Positions 38,946 to 48,805 are shown, counted from the stretch's first letter. The stretch: 64,000 bases of DNA from Actinomycetes bacterium (GCA_029779645.1 JAKPAC010000042.1:29427-93426), one strand, 5' to 3'. Notes: a model not told the origin generated them from the letters alone. A program made the numbers and translations.

Positions 38946-39010
38946 GAAACACACTGCTGACAGCGAAACACGGTCGGTGCCGCTGTGTCTCGAAGGGGAC
39001 GGTGTGTTTC
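38946..39010. repeat. 65-bp palindromic repeat element, copy 2
   Basis: Same length and layout as copy 1. The right 28 bases plus the ten-base flank are identical in both copies, while the left half differs at six positions, including one in the outer arm (GAAACACACTG). Same orientation; 236 bases separate the two starts. Confidence 0.85.
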
Positions 39011-39043
39011 ACCGGGTGAGGGCGCGCGGCGCGAGCGGAGCGA

Positions 39044-39111
39044 GCGAGCGGGCGGGCGGCGCGAGCGGGCGGGCGGCGCGAGCGGGCGGGCGGCGCGAGC
39101 GGGCGGGCGGC
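39044..39111 (+). repeat. 17-bp tandem repeat (GCGAGCGGGCGGGCGGC), four copies
   Basis: Four exact head-to-tail units follow repeat copy 2, with degenerate GCGAGC units on both sides. The sequence is almost pure GC and could form G-rich secondary structure. Confidence 0.88.
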
Positions 39112-39155
39112 GCGAGCGAGCGCGGGCGAGGGATGCCGCGGCACGACCCGCACCA

Positions 39156-39200
39156 ACGCACAAGCGGGACACACCCCGAAGGACGTGCCCCGCTGTGCGT
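39156..39200 (-). terminator. Terminator of the sucC-sucD operon
   Basis: ACGCAC-A-AGCGGG (39156-39168) pairs with CCCGCTGTGCGT (39189-39200), 12 bp with one bulged A, about ten bases after the sucD stop on the minus strand. Confidence 0.7.
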
Positions 39201-39211
39201 CAATGCGACAA

Positions 39212-40114
39212 CTACAGCCCGGCGATGATCTCGCGCATCAGATCCGCGGTCTCGGACGGCGTCTTGCCGACCTTGACGCCGGCGGCCTCGAGGGCCTCCT
39301 TCTTCGCCTGCGCGGTGCCCGCCGAGCCCGAGACGATGGCGCCGGCGTGGCCCATCGTCTTGCCCTCCGGCGCGGTGAAGCCCGCGACGTAGCCGACGAC
39401 GGGCTTGGTCACGTGCGCCTTGATGTACTCGGCCGCGCGCTCCTCGGCGTCGCCGCCGATCTCGCCGATCATCACGATCGCCTTGGTGTCGGGGTCTGCC
39501 TCGAACGCGGCAAGCGCATCGATGTGCGTCGTGCCGATGATCGGGTCGCCGCCGATGCCGATCGCAGTCGAGAAGCCGATCTCGCGCAGCTCGTACATCA
39601 TCTGGTAGGTCAGGGTGCCCGACTTCGAGACGAGGCCGATCGGTCCCTTGCCGGCGATGGTGGCGGGCGTGATGCCGGCGAGCGCCTCGCCGGGCGTGAT
39701 GATGCCAGGGCAGTTCGGGCCGATGAGGCGCGTCTTGCTGCCCTTCGACTGGAGGTAGGCCCACGCCTCGGCGGAGTCGCCCACGGGCACGCCCTCGGTG
39801 ATCACGACAAGCAGCGGGATCTCGGCGTCGATGGCCTCGATCATGGCGTCCTTGGTGAAGGCGGGCGGCACGAAGGCCACCGAGACGTTCGCGCCGGTCT
39901 GCGCCATGGCCTCGGCGACGGTGGCGAACACGGGCAGCTCGACGTGCGAGCCATCGGCCGCGGTGTGCCGCACCTTGGTGCCGGCCTTGCGCGCGTTGAC
40001 GCCGCCGACGACCTGCGTGCCGGCCTTGAGCATGAGGGCGGTGTGCTTGGTGCCCTCGCCGCCGGTGATGCCCTGGACGATGACCTTGGAGTCGCTGTTC
40101 AGAAAGATAGACAT
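39212..40114 (-). CDS. sucD: Succinyl-CoA synthetase alpha subunit
   Basis: With SucC, converts succinyl-CoA to succinate with nucleotide triphosphate formation. The 300-residue protein shows the CoA-binding segment [25 protein letters not shown], and the phosphorylated histidine in [15 protein letters not shown]. It lies 35 bases downstream of sucC and is terminated by a hairpin. Confidence 0.98.
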   Translation of the reverse strand: MSIFLNSDSKVIVQGITGGEGTKHTALMLKAGTQVVGGVNARKAGTKVRHTAADGSHVELPVFATVAEAMAQTGANVSVAFVPPAFTKDAMIEAIDAEIPLLVVITEGVPVGDSAEAWAYLQSKGSKTRLIGPNCPGIITPGEALAGITPATIAGKGPIGLVSKSGTLTYQMMYELREIGFSTAIGIGGDPIIGTTHIDALAAFEADPDTKAIVMIGEIGGDAEERAAEYIKAHVTKPVVGYVAGFTAPEGKTMGHAGAIVSGSAGTAQAKKEALEAAGVKVGKTPSETADLMREIIAGL

Positions 40115-40149
40115 TGCTTCAATTTCCTCTTCGGATGTCTCGGGCGGGC

Positions 40150-41313
40150 TCAGGCGTTCGCGAGCGCGGCGGCCTTGTCGGCGCCCTCGTCCATGGTCGC
40201 GGCCAGGGTGACCAGCGGGTGGTTGGCCTCGCTCAGGATCGCGCGGCCCTCCTCCACCTTGTTGCCGTCGAGGCGCACGACTAGCGGCTTGCTGGCTGCG
40301 GCGCCGAGCTCGGCGAGCGCGCCGACGATGCCGCGGGCGACGGCGTCGCAGGCGGTGATACCGCCGAAGACGTTGACGAACACGCTCTTGACCTGCGGGT
40401 CGCCGAGGATGACGTCGAGGCCCGCGGCCATGACCTCGGCCGAGGCGCCGCCGCCGATGTCGAGGAAGTTGGCGGGCTTCACGCCGCCGTGGCGCTCGCC
40501 CGCGTAGGCGACGACGTCGAGCGTCGACATCACGAGGCCCGCGCCGTTGCCGATGACGCCGACCTCGCCGTCGAGCTTGACGTAGTTGAGGTCGTTCTCC
40601 TTCGCCTTGGCCTCGAGCGGGTCGGCCGCGGCCTTGTCTTCGAGCAGCGCGTGCCCGGGGTGACGGAAGTCGGCGTTCTCGTCCAGGCTGACCTTGCCGT
40701 CGAGCGCGATGATCTCGCCCTCCTCGGTGAGCACGAGCGGGTTGACCTCCACGAGGGTGGCGTCCTCGTTCTTGTAGACGCTGTAGAGCTTGACGAACAC
40801 GTCGCTCACCTTGTCGACCAGCTCAGGTGCGAAGCCGGCGGCCTCGGCGATGGCGACGGCCTTGGCCTTGTCGATGCCCGTGAGCGGGTCGACGTCCACG
40901 CGGGCGAGGGCCTCGGGCCGCTCGACGGCGAGCTCCTCGATCTCCATGCCGCCCTCGACGCTGCACAGCGAGAGGTAGGAGCGGTTGGCGCGGTCGAGCA
41001 GCACCGAGAAGTAGTACTCCTTGTCGATGCGCGCGCCCGCGGCGACCATGACCCGCTGCACGACGTGGCCCTTGATGTCGAGGCCGAGGATGGCCTTCGC
41101 CGCCTCGTAGGCCTCGTCGGCGTTCTTGGCGACCTTGACGCCGCCGGCCTTGCCGCGACCCCCGGTCTTGACCTGCGCCTTGACGACGACGACGCCGCCG
41201 AGCTTCTCGGCCGCCGCCCTCGCCTCCTCAGGCGTGTCGGCGATGATGCCGGCGAGCACCGGCACCTCGTACTTCTCGAACAGGTCCCTGGCTTGATACT
41301 CGTAAAGGTCCAC
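40150..41313 (-). CDS. sucC: Succinyl-CoA synthetase beta subunit
   Basis: ATP-grasp subunit of 387 residues: [18 protein letters not shown] start, [16 protein letters not shown] nucleotide loop, [11 protein letters not shown], and [15 protein letters not shown] 41313 is the start, with GAGGAC about six bases upstream; a much longer ORF through the upstream region is a shadow. It is first gene of sucC-sucD and divergent from the TetR gene. Confidence 0.98.
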   Translation of the reverse strand: MDLYEYQARDLFEKYEVPVLAGIIADTPEEARAAAEKLGGVVVVKAQVKTGGRGKAGGVKVAKNADEAYEAAKAILGLDIKGHVVQRVMVAAGARIDKEYYFSVLLDRANRSYLSLCSVEGGMEIEELAVERPEALARVDVDPLTGIDKAKAVAIAEAAGFAPELVDKVSDVFVKLYSVYKNEDATLVEVNPLVLTEEGEIIALDGKVSLDENADFRHPGHALLEDKAAADPLEAKAKENDLNYVKLDGEVGVIGNGAGLVMSTLDVVAYAGERHGGVKPANFLDIGGGASAEVMAAGLDVILGDPQVKSVFVNVFGGITACDAVARGIVGALAELGAAASKPLVVRLDGNKVEEGRAILSEANHPLVTLAATMDEGADKAAALANA

Positions 41314-41481
41314 GTGATTGTCCTCACCGCGACGGGCGCGTGATGTTTCCGGTGTGTTGGTGGGTGCGCCCGCCAGAGAGATGTCCCGGCAGGCGCGGGG
41401 TTGTCGATCGTTTCGACCACCCTCCAGTCTACTGCGTGGCCCGAAGCGCCGCTCTGGTGCGCCCGGAGTAACGTCGCCTGT

Positions 41482-42171
41482 GTGAGCGACATTCCAGCAG
41501 GCACCGCGGGCCCCACACCACCCAGTCGCACGGCGGTGGTCGCCGCGGCTATCGACCTCTTCGCCGCGAACGGCTTCGAGGCCACCTCGGTCGACGAAAT
41601 CGCGCGCGCCGCGGGGATGTCTCGCAGCACCTTCTTTCGCCAGTTCGGCGGCAAGGATGATGTCATCTTCGCCGACCACGAGGTGCTGATCAAGAGGCTT
41701 CGCACCTTCCTCGACGCGGGGCATCCAGACCCGTGGCTCGCGGTGTGCGAGGCGACGAAGCTCGTGTTTCGGCACTTCTCCGTCGACCCGGAGCTCGCCC
41801 GCCGGCGCTACCAGGTCGTGCGCCAGACCCCCGCGCTGCGCGACCGCGAGATCGTGACCGTGTTTCGATACTCGCGACTGTTCGATGAGTACCTGCGCCG
41901 CGAGGTGCCGGGGCTCGATCCGCTCGACGCCGTCGGGTTCACCGCCCTCGTCACGGCCGCGCACAACCACGTGCTGCGCCGCCTGCTGCGCGGCGGGCGC
42001 GCGGTGCCGATGTCGGCGCTGCAGAGCGCGCTCGACGACGCGATGCGCCGCTTCGGCGTGGGCGCGCCGGGTGAGCGGGATGCCTCGGCCGAGGAGCAGA
42101 TCGTCGTCGCGGTCTTCCCCCGCTCGATGCCTCGGGCCGAGGTCGCGCGGCGCCTGGGCGAGTCGATCTGA
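41482..42171 (+). CDS. TetR-family transcriptional regulator
   Basis: A 229-residue regulator from GTG 41482. The DNA-binding domain is visible at residues about 15-60: [40 protein letters not shown]. The C-terminal ligand domain reads as the actinobacterial group found near acyl-CoA and dehydrogenase genes. It is divergent from sucC (about 170 bases between starts) and convergent with an SDR gene. Its target may be either, or itself. Confidence 0.9.
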   Translation: MSDIPAGTAGPTPPSRTAVVAAAIDLFAANGFEATSVDEIARAAGMSRSTFFRQFGGKDDVIFADHEVLIKRLRTFLDAGHPDPWLAVCEATKLVFRHFSVDPELARRRYQVVRQTPALRDREIVTVFRYSRLFDEYLRREVPGLDPLDAVGFTALVTAAHNHVLRRLLRGGRAVPMSALQSALDDAMRRFGVGAPGERDASAEEQIVVAVFPRSMPRAEVARRLGESI

Positions 42172-42239
42172 GCGGAGTCGGCCTGAGCCGCCGGCGCAGG
42201 CGGAGGTGCGGCGGAGGCGCGACGGCGCCGGACACAGCA

Positions 42240-42270
42240 CTGCCGGGGCGATGTGGCCTCGCCCCGGCAG
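42240..42270. terminator. Bidirectional terminator between tetR and the SDR gene
   Basis: CTGCCGGGGCGA (42240-42251) pairs perfectly with TCGCCCCGGCAG (42259-42270) around a 7-base loop, between convergent stops. Confidence 0.85.
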
Positions 42271-42284
42271 CAGCATCCTGTGGG

Positions 42285-43013
42285 CTAGCGGGCGCGCCCG
42301 CCGCCGTCGATGACGAGCGTCTGGCCGGTGATCCAGCCCGCGTCCTCCGAGAGCAGGAACGCGACCGGGCCCGCGACGTCGGCGGGAACGCCGATGCGCT
42401 TGAGCACGTATCCCACGGCGACGTCGGCCTCGCGGCCCTCGTACAGCGCCTTGGCGAAGTCGGTCTTGATGACGGCCGGCGCGACCGCGTTCACGCGGAT
42501 GTCGGGGCCGAGCTCGTTGGCGAGCTGGATCGTGAGGTTCACCACGGCGGCCTTGGAGACGCCGTAGAACGCGATCCCGGGGCTGGCCGAGAATGCCGAC
42601 ATCGACGAGAGGTTCACGATCGAGGTCGACAGGCCCGCGGCGACGGCGTCGCGGGTCCACTCCATCATCGCGACGACGTTCACTCCGAGGATCTTCTGCA
42701 CGGCGGCCGGGTCGGTCTGCAGCAGCGGGCCGTAGACGGGGTTGATGCCGGCGTTGTTGATCAGGTGGTCGATCCGGCCGTGACGCTGCGCGATGTGCTC
42801 GAACACGCGCGCGCGGTGTTCGGCGTCGTCCGCCTTTCCGGCGACGGCGCTGGCGCGCTCGCCGAGCGTCGCGACCGCCTGGTCGAGCGATTCCTGCTTG
42901 CGGCCCGTGATGACGACGGACGCGCCCTCGTCGACCAGACGCTGGGCGATGCCCAGTCCGATCCCGCGGCTGCCTCCGGTGATGAGGGCGACTTTGCCTT
43001 CAAATCTCTGCAC
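42285..43013 (-). CDS. Short-chain dehydrogenase/reductase (SDR)
   Basis: A 242-residue NAD(P)-dependent oxidoreductase of classical SDR type. The cofactor loop [12 protein letters not shown], the NNAG motif (INNAGINP), catalytic Ser in NLSSMSA, and YGVSKAA (Y-x3-K) are all present. The C-terminal GQTLVIDGG is also typical. GTG 43013 is the start because GGAG lies about seven bases upstream; no ATG fits. The overall match is to the 3-oxoacyl-ACP reductase-like group, but substrate is unknown. It lies 53 bases downstream of the LigD-type gene, on the same strand. Confidence 0.92.
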   Translation of the reverse strand: MQRFEGKVALITGGSRGIGLGIAQRLVDEGASVVITGRKQESLDQAVATLGERASAVAGKADDAEHRARVFEHIAQRHGRIDHLINNAGINPVYGPLLQTDPAAVQKILGVNVVAMMEWTRDAVAAGLSTSIVNLSSMSAFSASPGIAFYGVSKAAVVNLTIQLANELGPDIRVNAVAPAVIKTDFAKALYEGREADVAVGYVLKRIGVPADVAGPVAFLLSEDAGWITGQTLVIDGGGRAR

Positions 43014-43066
43014 AATGGCTCCAATCGTTCCAGCCAGTATGCGCACACCGCCGCGGCAATCCCCGT

Positions 43067-44125
43067 TTATGTCTTCGGCGAGCGCCCGCGCGCGTCGCGC
43101 TCGCTCGGCCCCTTCCTCGCCCGGCTCGGCTGCACGCGCGGCGGCTCGCCCGGCATCTTCGGGTAGTCGGGCGGGAACGGCAGCTCGCCGAGCCCGGCGG
43201 CGAGGTCGCGCTCCCACCACCGCAGGAGCGTCTCGATCTCGCCCGCGCCGCGGCCGGCGTCGGCCCAGGGGTCGCCCTGCGCACGGAGACGCTCCGGAAC
43301 GGTGCGGATGGTGAACTCGCGCGGGTCGATCTCGGCCAGCTCCTCCCAGGCGATGGGGGTCGAGACCGGCGCGTGCGGCAGCGCCCGCGGGCTGTATGCC
43401 CCGGCCATCGTGCGGTCGCGGCACGCCTGGTTGAAGTCGACGAAGATGCGCTCGCCGCGCTCCTCCTTCCACCAGCTCGTGGTCACCCGGCGCGGCATCC
43501 TTCGCTCGAGCTCGCGCGCCGCCGCGATCACCGCGTGGCGCACGTCGAGAAACTCGTGCGCCGGGACGATCGGCGCGAACACGTGGATGCCGCGATTGCC
43601 GGAGGTCTTCAGCCTGGGCTCGAGGCCGGCCTCCCTCAGCACCTCGCGCAGCTCGGTCGCCGCGGGCACCGCCTCGGCGAAGCCGGTGCCCGGCTGCGGA
43701 TCGAGGTCGATCCGCAGCTCGACGGGGGTGTCGGTGTCGCCGGCGAGCGAGGCCCACGGGTGAAACACGACCGTGTTCATCTGGACCGCCCACACGATCG
43801 ACGCCGGCTCGGTCAGCACGATCTGCGGATGCCTCCGCCCGCTCGGGTACGTGACCTCCACCTGCTCCAGGTAGTCGGGCGCGCCCCGGGGCGGATTCTT
43901 CGAGAAGAAGCCCTCGCCCGCAACCGTGTCGCCGAAGCGCTCGAGCGAGACGGGCCGCCGGCCGTTCGCCGCGAGAAACGGGGCCGACACCTGCATGAAG
44001 TACTCGGCAAGCTCGAGCTTCGTGATGCCCGCCTCGGGAAAGACCACCCGGTCGGGGCTCGACAGCGCCACCTCGCGATCGCCGTGCGGCCCGGCGACGG
44101 TCAGGGCGGTGCGCGCGCTCGGCAT
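43067..44125 (-). CDS. LigD polymerase-domain protein (stand-alone NHEJ-type primase-polymerase)
   Basis: A 352-residue archaeo-eukaryotic primase-fold polymerase equal to the LigD PolDom. The metal-binding aspartates are visible at D140 and D142 (LRIDLDPQPG) and D230 (IFVDFNQACRD). SGNRGIHVFAPI and SWWKEERGERIF are further family marks. In bacteria this domain extends or fills gaps with ribonucleotides during end joining. No Ku, ligase or nuclease domain is fused or adjacent here. The tail is basic (SRARKGPSERDARGR). The upstream SRPBCC gene stops 11 bases before its start, so they likely share a transcript. Confidence 0.9.
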   Translation of the reverse strand: MPSARTALTVAGPHGDREVALSSPDRVVFPEAGITKLELAEYFMQVSAPFLAANGRRPVSLERFGDTVAGEGFFSKNPPRGAPDYLEQVEVTYPSGRRHPQIVLTEPASIVWAVQMNTVVFHPWASLAGDTDTPVELRIDLDPQPGTGFAEAVPAATELREVLREAGLEPRLKTSGNRGIHVFAPIVPAHEFLDVRHAVIAAARELERRMPRRVTTSWWKEERGERIFVDFNQACRDRTMAGAYSPRALPHAPVSTPIAWEELAEIDPREFTIRTVPERLRAQGDPWADAGRGAGEIETLLRWWERDLAAGLGELPFPPDYPKMPGEPPRVQPSRARKGPSERDARGRSPKT

Positions 44126-44136
44126 GCGGCGGGCCG

Positions 44137-44610
44137 TCAGCTCTCGAGCAGCTCGTCGAGCCGCTCGTATCCTTCGCGCAGGCCATCCGCCGCGCCCTGC
44201 GCCATCATTCCCTCCATCGCCGCTACCGTGCCGAACACGCTGTGGTCGACGATGCGCGCGCGCCCGTCGGGCAGCTCCTCGAAGCGCAGCACGTCCATGC
44301 TGACCTCGTCGGGCGCGCCGTCCCACTCGAACGTCTGGATGATGATCTCGTTCTCGCGCACGGTGTGGAACACGCCGCGGAAGGCGTAGCGGTTGCCTTC
44401 GGCATCCACCTGCTCGTAGGCGTATCCGCCGCCCGAGCGAAAGTCCCAGTGGGTGACCGTGGTCTCAAGGCCGCGGGGCCCGATCCAGCTGCGGTACATC
44501 TGCGCGTCGGCGTGCGCTCGGAACACCGCGCCGACCGACGCGTCGAACTCGCGGGTGATCTCGGCGTACGGCTGCCCGGGCGTGGTGACGATGACAACGG
44601 GGTGGCTCAT
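44137..44610 (-). CDS. SRPBCC/AHSA1-like domain protein
   Basis: A 157-residue START/Bet v1-like ligand-binding fold. Marks are ITREFDASVGAVFRAHAD, MYRSWIGPRGLETTV, FHTVRENEIIIQTFEW and the terminal helix with REGYERLDELLES. Such proteins bind small hydrophobic ligands and are often paired with an ArsR regulator, but none is here. ATG 44610 has a strong GGAGGAG site. It is the first gene of a probable SRPBCC-LigD polymerase-SDR unit. Confidence 0.88.
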   Translation of the reverse strand: MSHPVVIVTTPGQPYAEITREFDASVGAVFRAHADAQMYRSWIGPRGLETTVTHWDFRSGGGYAYEQVDAEGNRYAFRGVFHTVRENEIIIQTFEWDGAPDEVSMDVLRFEELPDGRARIVDHSVFGTVAAMEGMMAQGAADGLREGYERLDELLES

Positions 44611-44846
44611 GATCGCTCCTCCTCCCCTTCGCCGGCCGGGCCTGCCTGGCCGGCGAGGGATGCCGGGGCCGCCGTCGCAGCCGCGACCGCGCGCGCCCGG
44701 CAGAGTGCACGATATGCCTGCCGGGGCGGAGGCACAAGCCCCTGTGCGGCGCGCACGGCGCGGCGCAGGTCGCACCCGGCGCGCACGGCGCCGTGCACGT
44801 CACGCCCCGGCGCACCTGCCATCGGGCGTGACGGGTCGTGACGTGC

Positions 44847-46193
44847 TCACTCGCGCGGCGCGTCGCCGCTCTCGGCGGGCGGCGGTGCGCCGGGCGCGTC
44901 GGGCGCATCGGCCGCCTCGGCGTTCGTGTCGGCAGCCGCCTCGGCCTCCGCATCGCCCGCGAGCACCAGCAGGGGCGCGAGGGCGTCGCGGCGCAGCTGG
45001 ATGTACGGGCCGCCCGGGTCGATGACGACACCAGCGAGCTCGGCGTGGTCGTGCAGCACGCGGGCCAGCTGCGCGGCCGGGAACGGGAGCGCGCGATCAC
45101 CCCGACCGAGCGCGGCGACCTCGAGCGGGTGCGAGAACACCTCGACGAAGCGCTCGCCCTGCGCGTTGCGCGATTCGGCGATGCCCATGCGCTGTTCGGC
45201 ATGCGCGCCCTCGGCGGCCTTGCCGTTGATGGCCACCCACAGCGGCGCCTCGCGCATCGCGCGCACCACGTCGTCGGGAGTGCGCTCGGTGCGGGTCGCC
45301 TGCAGGAGCGATTTGATGCGGGCCTGCGGGTCTGCCTCGTCGAATGCCTTCTGCAGCAGCTCGCGGGGCAGCACCGCCCGCGCGGGGGCCGAGGCCTGGT
45401 CGAGCACGACGCCCTGGTAGTCGCCGCTGTTCAGCACCGCGCGGATGGCGTGGCCGACCGGCTGCGCCATCGCCGTGTTGCCGAGGCCGTCGTTCCGGGC
45501 GCCCGCCTCGCCGAGCGCGCGCCCCGAGCTGTAGAGCATCACGAACTTGCGGCCCTCGCCGTCGGTGATCATGGCCAGCGGCATCGGGCCGCCCTGTGCG
45601 AGGCCCTCGCGCGCCGCATCGGGCACGCGCAGAAACACGTGCCCCTGCATGAGCTGGCGCATGACGTTGAGCAGCTCGGTGCCGCTCGGGCGCTCGCCGA
45701 GCGCGGCGAGCGCCTCGCGCAGCAGCACGTTGTCGCGAATGCCCGCGACCGTCTCGGGTGAGGTGGATGCCGCGGGCCGCTGCCGCGCCGGCTTGGCCTG
45801 CGCCGCCCCAGGGGCGGCTGTCGGGGGCGTGGCGGTCAGTGGTGTGGCGGTCAGTGGTGTGGCGGCAGGTGCCGGCGCTGAGCCGAGCAGCTCGGCCGCC
45901 GTGTCGCCGGCGGGCGCCGCGACGGCGGACGTCGGCATCGCCGGGCCCGCCGGGGCGCCCAGGCCGCGGAACACCGAGACGCCGATGCTCACCTCGGGCG
46001 TGGCCGTCTCGGGTGCGGGCGATGCGGGTGCAGGCGCTGCGGGTGCCGGCGCTGCGGTCGTCGAGTCGTCGGCAGATCCGGCGGCGTCGGCTGCCCTGGC
46101 CACGGCCCTTTCGCGCTCGGAATCCTGTGGCGAGGGCGTCGCCGACTGCTCGCCGCGGTCGTCGTTGCGCTTGCGGCGTTGAAACAGGGCCAT
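44847..46193 (-). CDS. SseB-family protein with low-complexity N-terminal region
   Basis: A 448-residue protein. The basic start MALFQRRKRND is followed by about 130 residues rich in Ala/Pro/Thr, including a TPLTATPLTATPPTA repeat (15-base DNA repeat near 45828-45860). Two SseB N-terminal-like domains then follow (about 150-270 and 280-410), recognised by FLRVPDAAREGL... and FVMLYSSGRALGEAG. The tail is acidic and proline rich. SseB proteins have no firmly known biochemical role in actinobacteria. It is co-directional with pcrA, 42 bases downstream. Confidence 0.8.
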   Translation of the reverse strand: MALFQRRKRNDDRGEQSATPSPQDSERERAVARAADAAGSADDSTTAAPAPAAPAPASPAPETATPEVSIGVSVFRGLGAPAGPAMPTSAVAAPAGDTAAELLGSAPAPAATPLTATPLTATPPTAAPGAAQAKPARQRPAASTSPETVAGIRDNVLLREALAALGERPSGTELLNVMRQLMQGHVFLRVPDAAREGLAQGGPMPLAMITDGEGRKFVMLYSSGRALGEAGARNDGLGNTAMAQPVGHAIRAVLNSGDYQGVVLDQASAPARAVLPRELLQKAFDEADPQARIKSLLQATRTERTPDDVVRAMREAPLWVAINGKAAEGAHAEQRMGIAESRNAQGERFVEVFSHPLEVAALGRGDRALPFPAAQLARVLHDHAELAGVVIDPGGPYIQLRRDALAPLLVLAGDAEAEAAADTNAEAADAPDAPGAPPPAESGDAPRE

Positions 46194-46235
46194 GCGTCAA
46201 GGCTAGCCGCGCCGCGGCGGGAATTGCCCGCGCGG

Positions 46236-48659
46236 CTAGATCTTGGCGATGGGGGCGATCTTGATCAGGAGTTTCTTTGTGCCGGCCGTGTCGAATCGCA
46301 CGTGCGCGACGCGCTTGGCGCCCTCGCCGGTCACCGCATCCACCCGGCCCTCGCCGAAGTCGTCGTGGCGGATGCGATCCCCCGGCTCGAGGGTCAGGTC
46401 GCCGTTGTCGCGAACCTTCGCGGTGATCCGGTTCGGAAACTCGCCTGTCCGGCGCGGCGCGCCGAGGTTCGCCGAGGCGCCCTCGGGCAGCGGGCGGATG
46501 CCCCACGACTCGCCGGTTCTCGAGCCGGAGCCGGCGCGCCCGCCCGAGCCGCCGTATCCGCCCGAACCCCCGGAGCCACCCCGCGAATTCAGCGCGCGCG
46601 AGCGCGTGCCGCCGCGCGAGTTCACGTCGCCCGGGGTCTGCCGCCAGTCGATGAGGCCGACCGGGATCTCCTGCAGGAAGCGGCTCGGCATCGCGGCGCT
46701 GACCTCGCCGAACTGCGCGCGGGTCATGGCGAGGGTGAGGTAGAGCCGCTGCCGCGCGCGGGTGATGCCGACGTAGAACAGGCGCCGCTCCTCGGCGGGC
46801 CCGCCCGGCTCGTTCGCCGAGATGCGGTGCGGGATCAGCTCTTCTTCGACGCCCGTGACGAACACCGTGTCGAACTCGAGGCCCTTCGCCGTGTGCAGGG
46901 TCATCAGCGAGACGACGCCGCTCGAGTCGTCGATCTCGTCGGCCGCCGCGACCAGCGCGACGTCGGTGAGGAAGTCGATCAGCGTGCCGTCGGGCGTGGT
47001 GCGCGCGAAGTCCTTCGCGACGACCACGAACTCCTCGAGGTTCTCGACCCGGGCCTCGTCCTGCGGATCGCGGCTCGCCCGCAGGGCATCGAGATACCCC
47101 GACTTGTTGAGCAGGAGCGAGAGCCCGTCGGCGACGGAGGAGGCCGGCGGCACCTCGCCGCCCGGCGGAATCATCAGCGCGGTCGCCTCGTCGAGCAGCG
47201 CGTCGAGCTGGGCGATCGCGCCCGAGAGCTTGGGGCCGAGCCCGAGCGCGGCGGGGTCGCGCAGCGCGTCGCGGAAGGTGATGTCGGCCCGGTCGGCGAT
47301 GCCCTGGATCGTCGTCTCGGTCACGGCGCCGATGCCCCGGCGCGGCCGGTTCAGGATCCGCCGCACCGCCATGGTGTCGGCCGGGTTCGCGACGGCGACC
47401 AGGTACGCCAGCGCGTCTTTGATCTCGGCGCGCTCGTAGAACTTGGTGCCACCCATGATCTTGTAGGGCACGGCCGAGCGGATGAAGATCTCCTCCAGCG
47501 CGCGCGTCTGCGAGTTGGTGCGATAGAACACGGCCATCTCGCTGTACGCGACGCCCTTGGCGCGCAGCGCGTCGATCTCGTCGGCGATGAACTGCGCCTC
47601 GTCGTGCTGCGAGTAGCCGGTGAAGCCGATGATCGGCTCGCCGTCGCCGACATCGGTCCACAGCTTCTTGTCTTTGCGGTCGAAGTTGTTGCCGATCACG
47701 GCGTTCGCCGCGCTCAGGATGTTCTGCGTCGAGCGGTAGTTCTGCTCGAGCAGCACCACCTTCGCGCCCGGGAAGTCGCGCTCGAACTCGCTGATGTTGC
47801 GGATGTCGGCGCCGCGGAAGGCGTAGATCGACTGGTCTGAGTCGCCGACGACCGTGAGGGATGCGGCATCCATCACCGGCAGCAGCATCGCGGGCGACTG
47901 CTCGTGGGCCGGGATGCGATCCTCGATCGGGCGGGTGAGCTCGTGGATCAGCGCGTACTGGGCGTGGTTCGTGTCTTGGTACTCGTCGACGAGGATGTGC
48001 CGGAAGCGGCGGCGATACGTGTCGGCCACCTCGGGGAACGCGCGGAACAGGAACACGGTCTGCGCGATGAGGTCGTCGAAGTCGAAGGCGTTCGCCCGGC
48101 GCATCTCGCGCTGGTACGAGCCGAAGATCTCGAGGAACACCCGCTCGACCGGGTCGCTCATGTTCGCCTGGCGGGCGAACGACTCGGCGTCGGCGAGCTC
48201 GTTCTTGAGCTTCGAGATGCGACCCATCACCGACGAGACGGTCAGCCCGTACGAGTCGGCCTCGTGCTGCTTGACCAGGCGCTTGATCAGCGCCTTCGAG
48301 TCGCCCGAGTCGTAGATGGTGAACGACTTGGTGAATCCGAAGCGCTCGGCCTCGCTGCGCAGGATGCGCACGCACGCCGAGTGGAACGTCGAGATCCACA
48401 TGCCCCGGGATGCCTGGCCGATGAGCTGCTCGACGCGCTCGCGCATCTCGGCGGCGGCCTTGTTGGTGAAGGTGATCGCGAGGATCTGGCTCGGCCACGC
48501 CTCGCGATTCTGGATGAGGCCGGCGATCCGGTGGGTGAGCACCCGCGTCTTGCCGGAGCCCGCGCCGGCGACGATCAGCAACGCTGGGCCGCGGTACTCG
48601 ACGGCCTCGCGCTGGGGCGGATTCATGCCCGCAAGCAGGTCGTTCGAGAGGAGGCTCAT
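46236..48659 (-). CDS. pcrA: ATP-dependent DNA helicase PcrA/UvrD1
   Basis: An 807-residue superfamily 1 helicase that unwinds 3'-5' during repair and replication. Motifs in order: Walker A AGAGSGKTRVL, motif II VDEYQDTN, VVGDSDQSIYAFRGADI, LEQNYRST, and VSLMTLHTAKGLEFDTVF. The C-terminal 80 residues form the Tudor-like RNA polymerase-binding domain typical of PcrA (VRDNGDLTLEPGDRIRHDDFGEGRV). A glycine/serine-rich linker precedes it. In M. tuberculosis uvrD1 likewise sits close to sucC. Confidence 0.97.
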   Translation of the reverse strand: MSLLSNDLLAGMNPPQREAVEYRGPALLIVAGAGSGKTRVLTHRIAGLIQNREAWPSQILAITFTNKAAAEMRERVEQLIGQASRGMWISTFHSACVRILRSEAERFGFTKSFTIYDSGDSKALIKRLVKQHEADSYGLTVSSVMGRISKLKNELADAESFARQANMSDPVERVFLEIFGSYQREMRRANAFDFDDLIAQTVFLFRAFPEVADTYRRRFRHILVDEYQDTNHAQYALIHELTRPIEDRIPAHEQSPAMLLPVMDAASLTVVGDSDQSIYAFRGADIRNISEFERDFPGAKVVLLEQNYRSTQNILSAANAVIGNNFDRKDKKLWTDVGDGEPIIGFTGYSQHDEAQFIADEIDALRAKGVAYSEMAVFYRTNSQTRALEEIFIRSAVPYKIMGGTKFYERAEIKDALAYLVAVANPADTMAVRRILNRPRRGIGAVTETTIQGIADRADITFRDALRDPAALGLGPKLSGAIAQLDALLDEATALMIPPGGEVPPASSVADGLSLLLNKSGYLDALRASRDPQDEARVENLEEFVVVAKDFARTTPDGTLIDFLTDVALVAAADEIDDSSGVVSLMTLHTAKGLEFDTVFVTGVEEELIPHRISANEPGGPAEERRLFYVGITRARQRLYLTLAMTRAQFGEVSAAMPSRFLQEIPVGLIDWRQTPGDVNSRGGTRSRALNSRGGSGGSGGYGGSGGRAGSGSRTGESWGIRPLPEGASANLGAPRRTGEFPNRITAKVRDNGDLTLEPGDRIRHDDFGEGRVDAVTGEGAKRVAHVRFDTAGTKKLLIKIAPIAKI

Positions 48660-48805
48660 GATCCCTCAAGTCTAAGCTCGACCCCCGACACCGGCGGGCG
48701 CTGCCGCGGGTGCGCCCCGCCCGGGCGCGGGTGCAGCGCGCGGGCTCGTCAGGCCCGCCGCGGGCTCTCAGCCTGGTCACGGCGCGGGAATGGTTGGATG
48801 ATCGC

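Larger units (their letters stand above)
38683..39211. other. 529-base non-coding, repeat-rich spacer between the hydrolase gene and sucD
   Basis: Contains two copies of a 65-bp palindromic element, a 9-bp tandem repeat, a 17-bp tandem repeat and the sucCD terminator, each listed separately. ORFs here translate to low-complexity Arg/Ser/Gly peptides, so no gene is called. Confidence 0.8.

Noticed and set aside
39044..39111. Tandem array as a possible CRISPR
   Set aside because: 17-bp units abut without spacers, and there are no cas genes.
38741..39228. Several short ORFs on both strands between the hydrolase gene and sucD
   Set aside because: They translate the 65-bp palindromes and tandem repeats into low-complexity peptides.
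44783..44796. 14-bp perfect palindrome GCACGGCGCCGTGC
   Set aside because: Composed of simple GC-rich dinucleotides in a locally repetitive stretch; chance occurrence is plausible and no function is implied.
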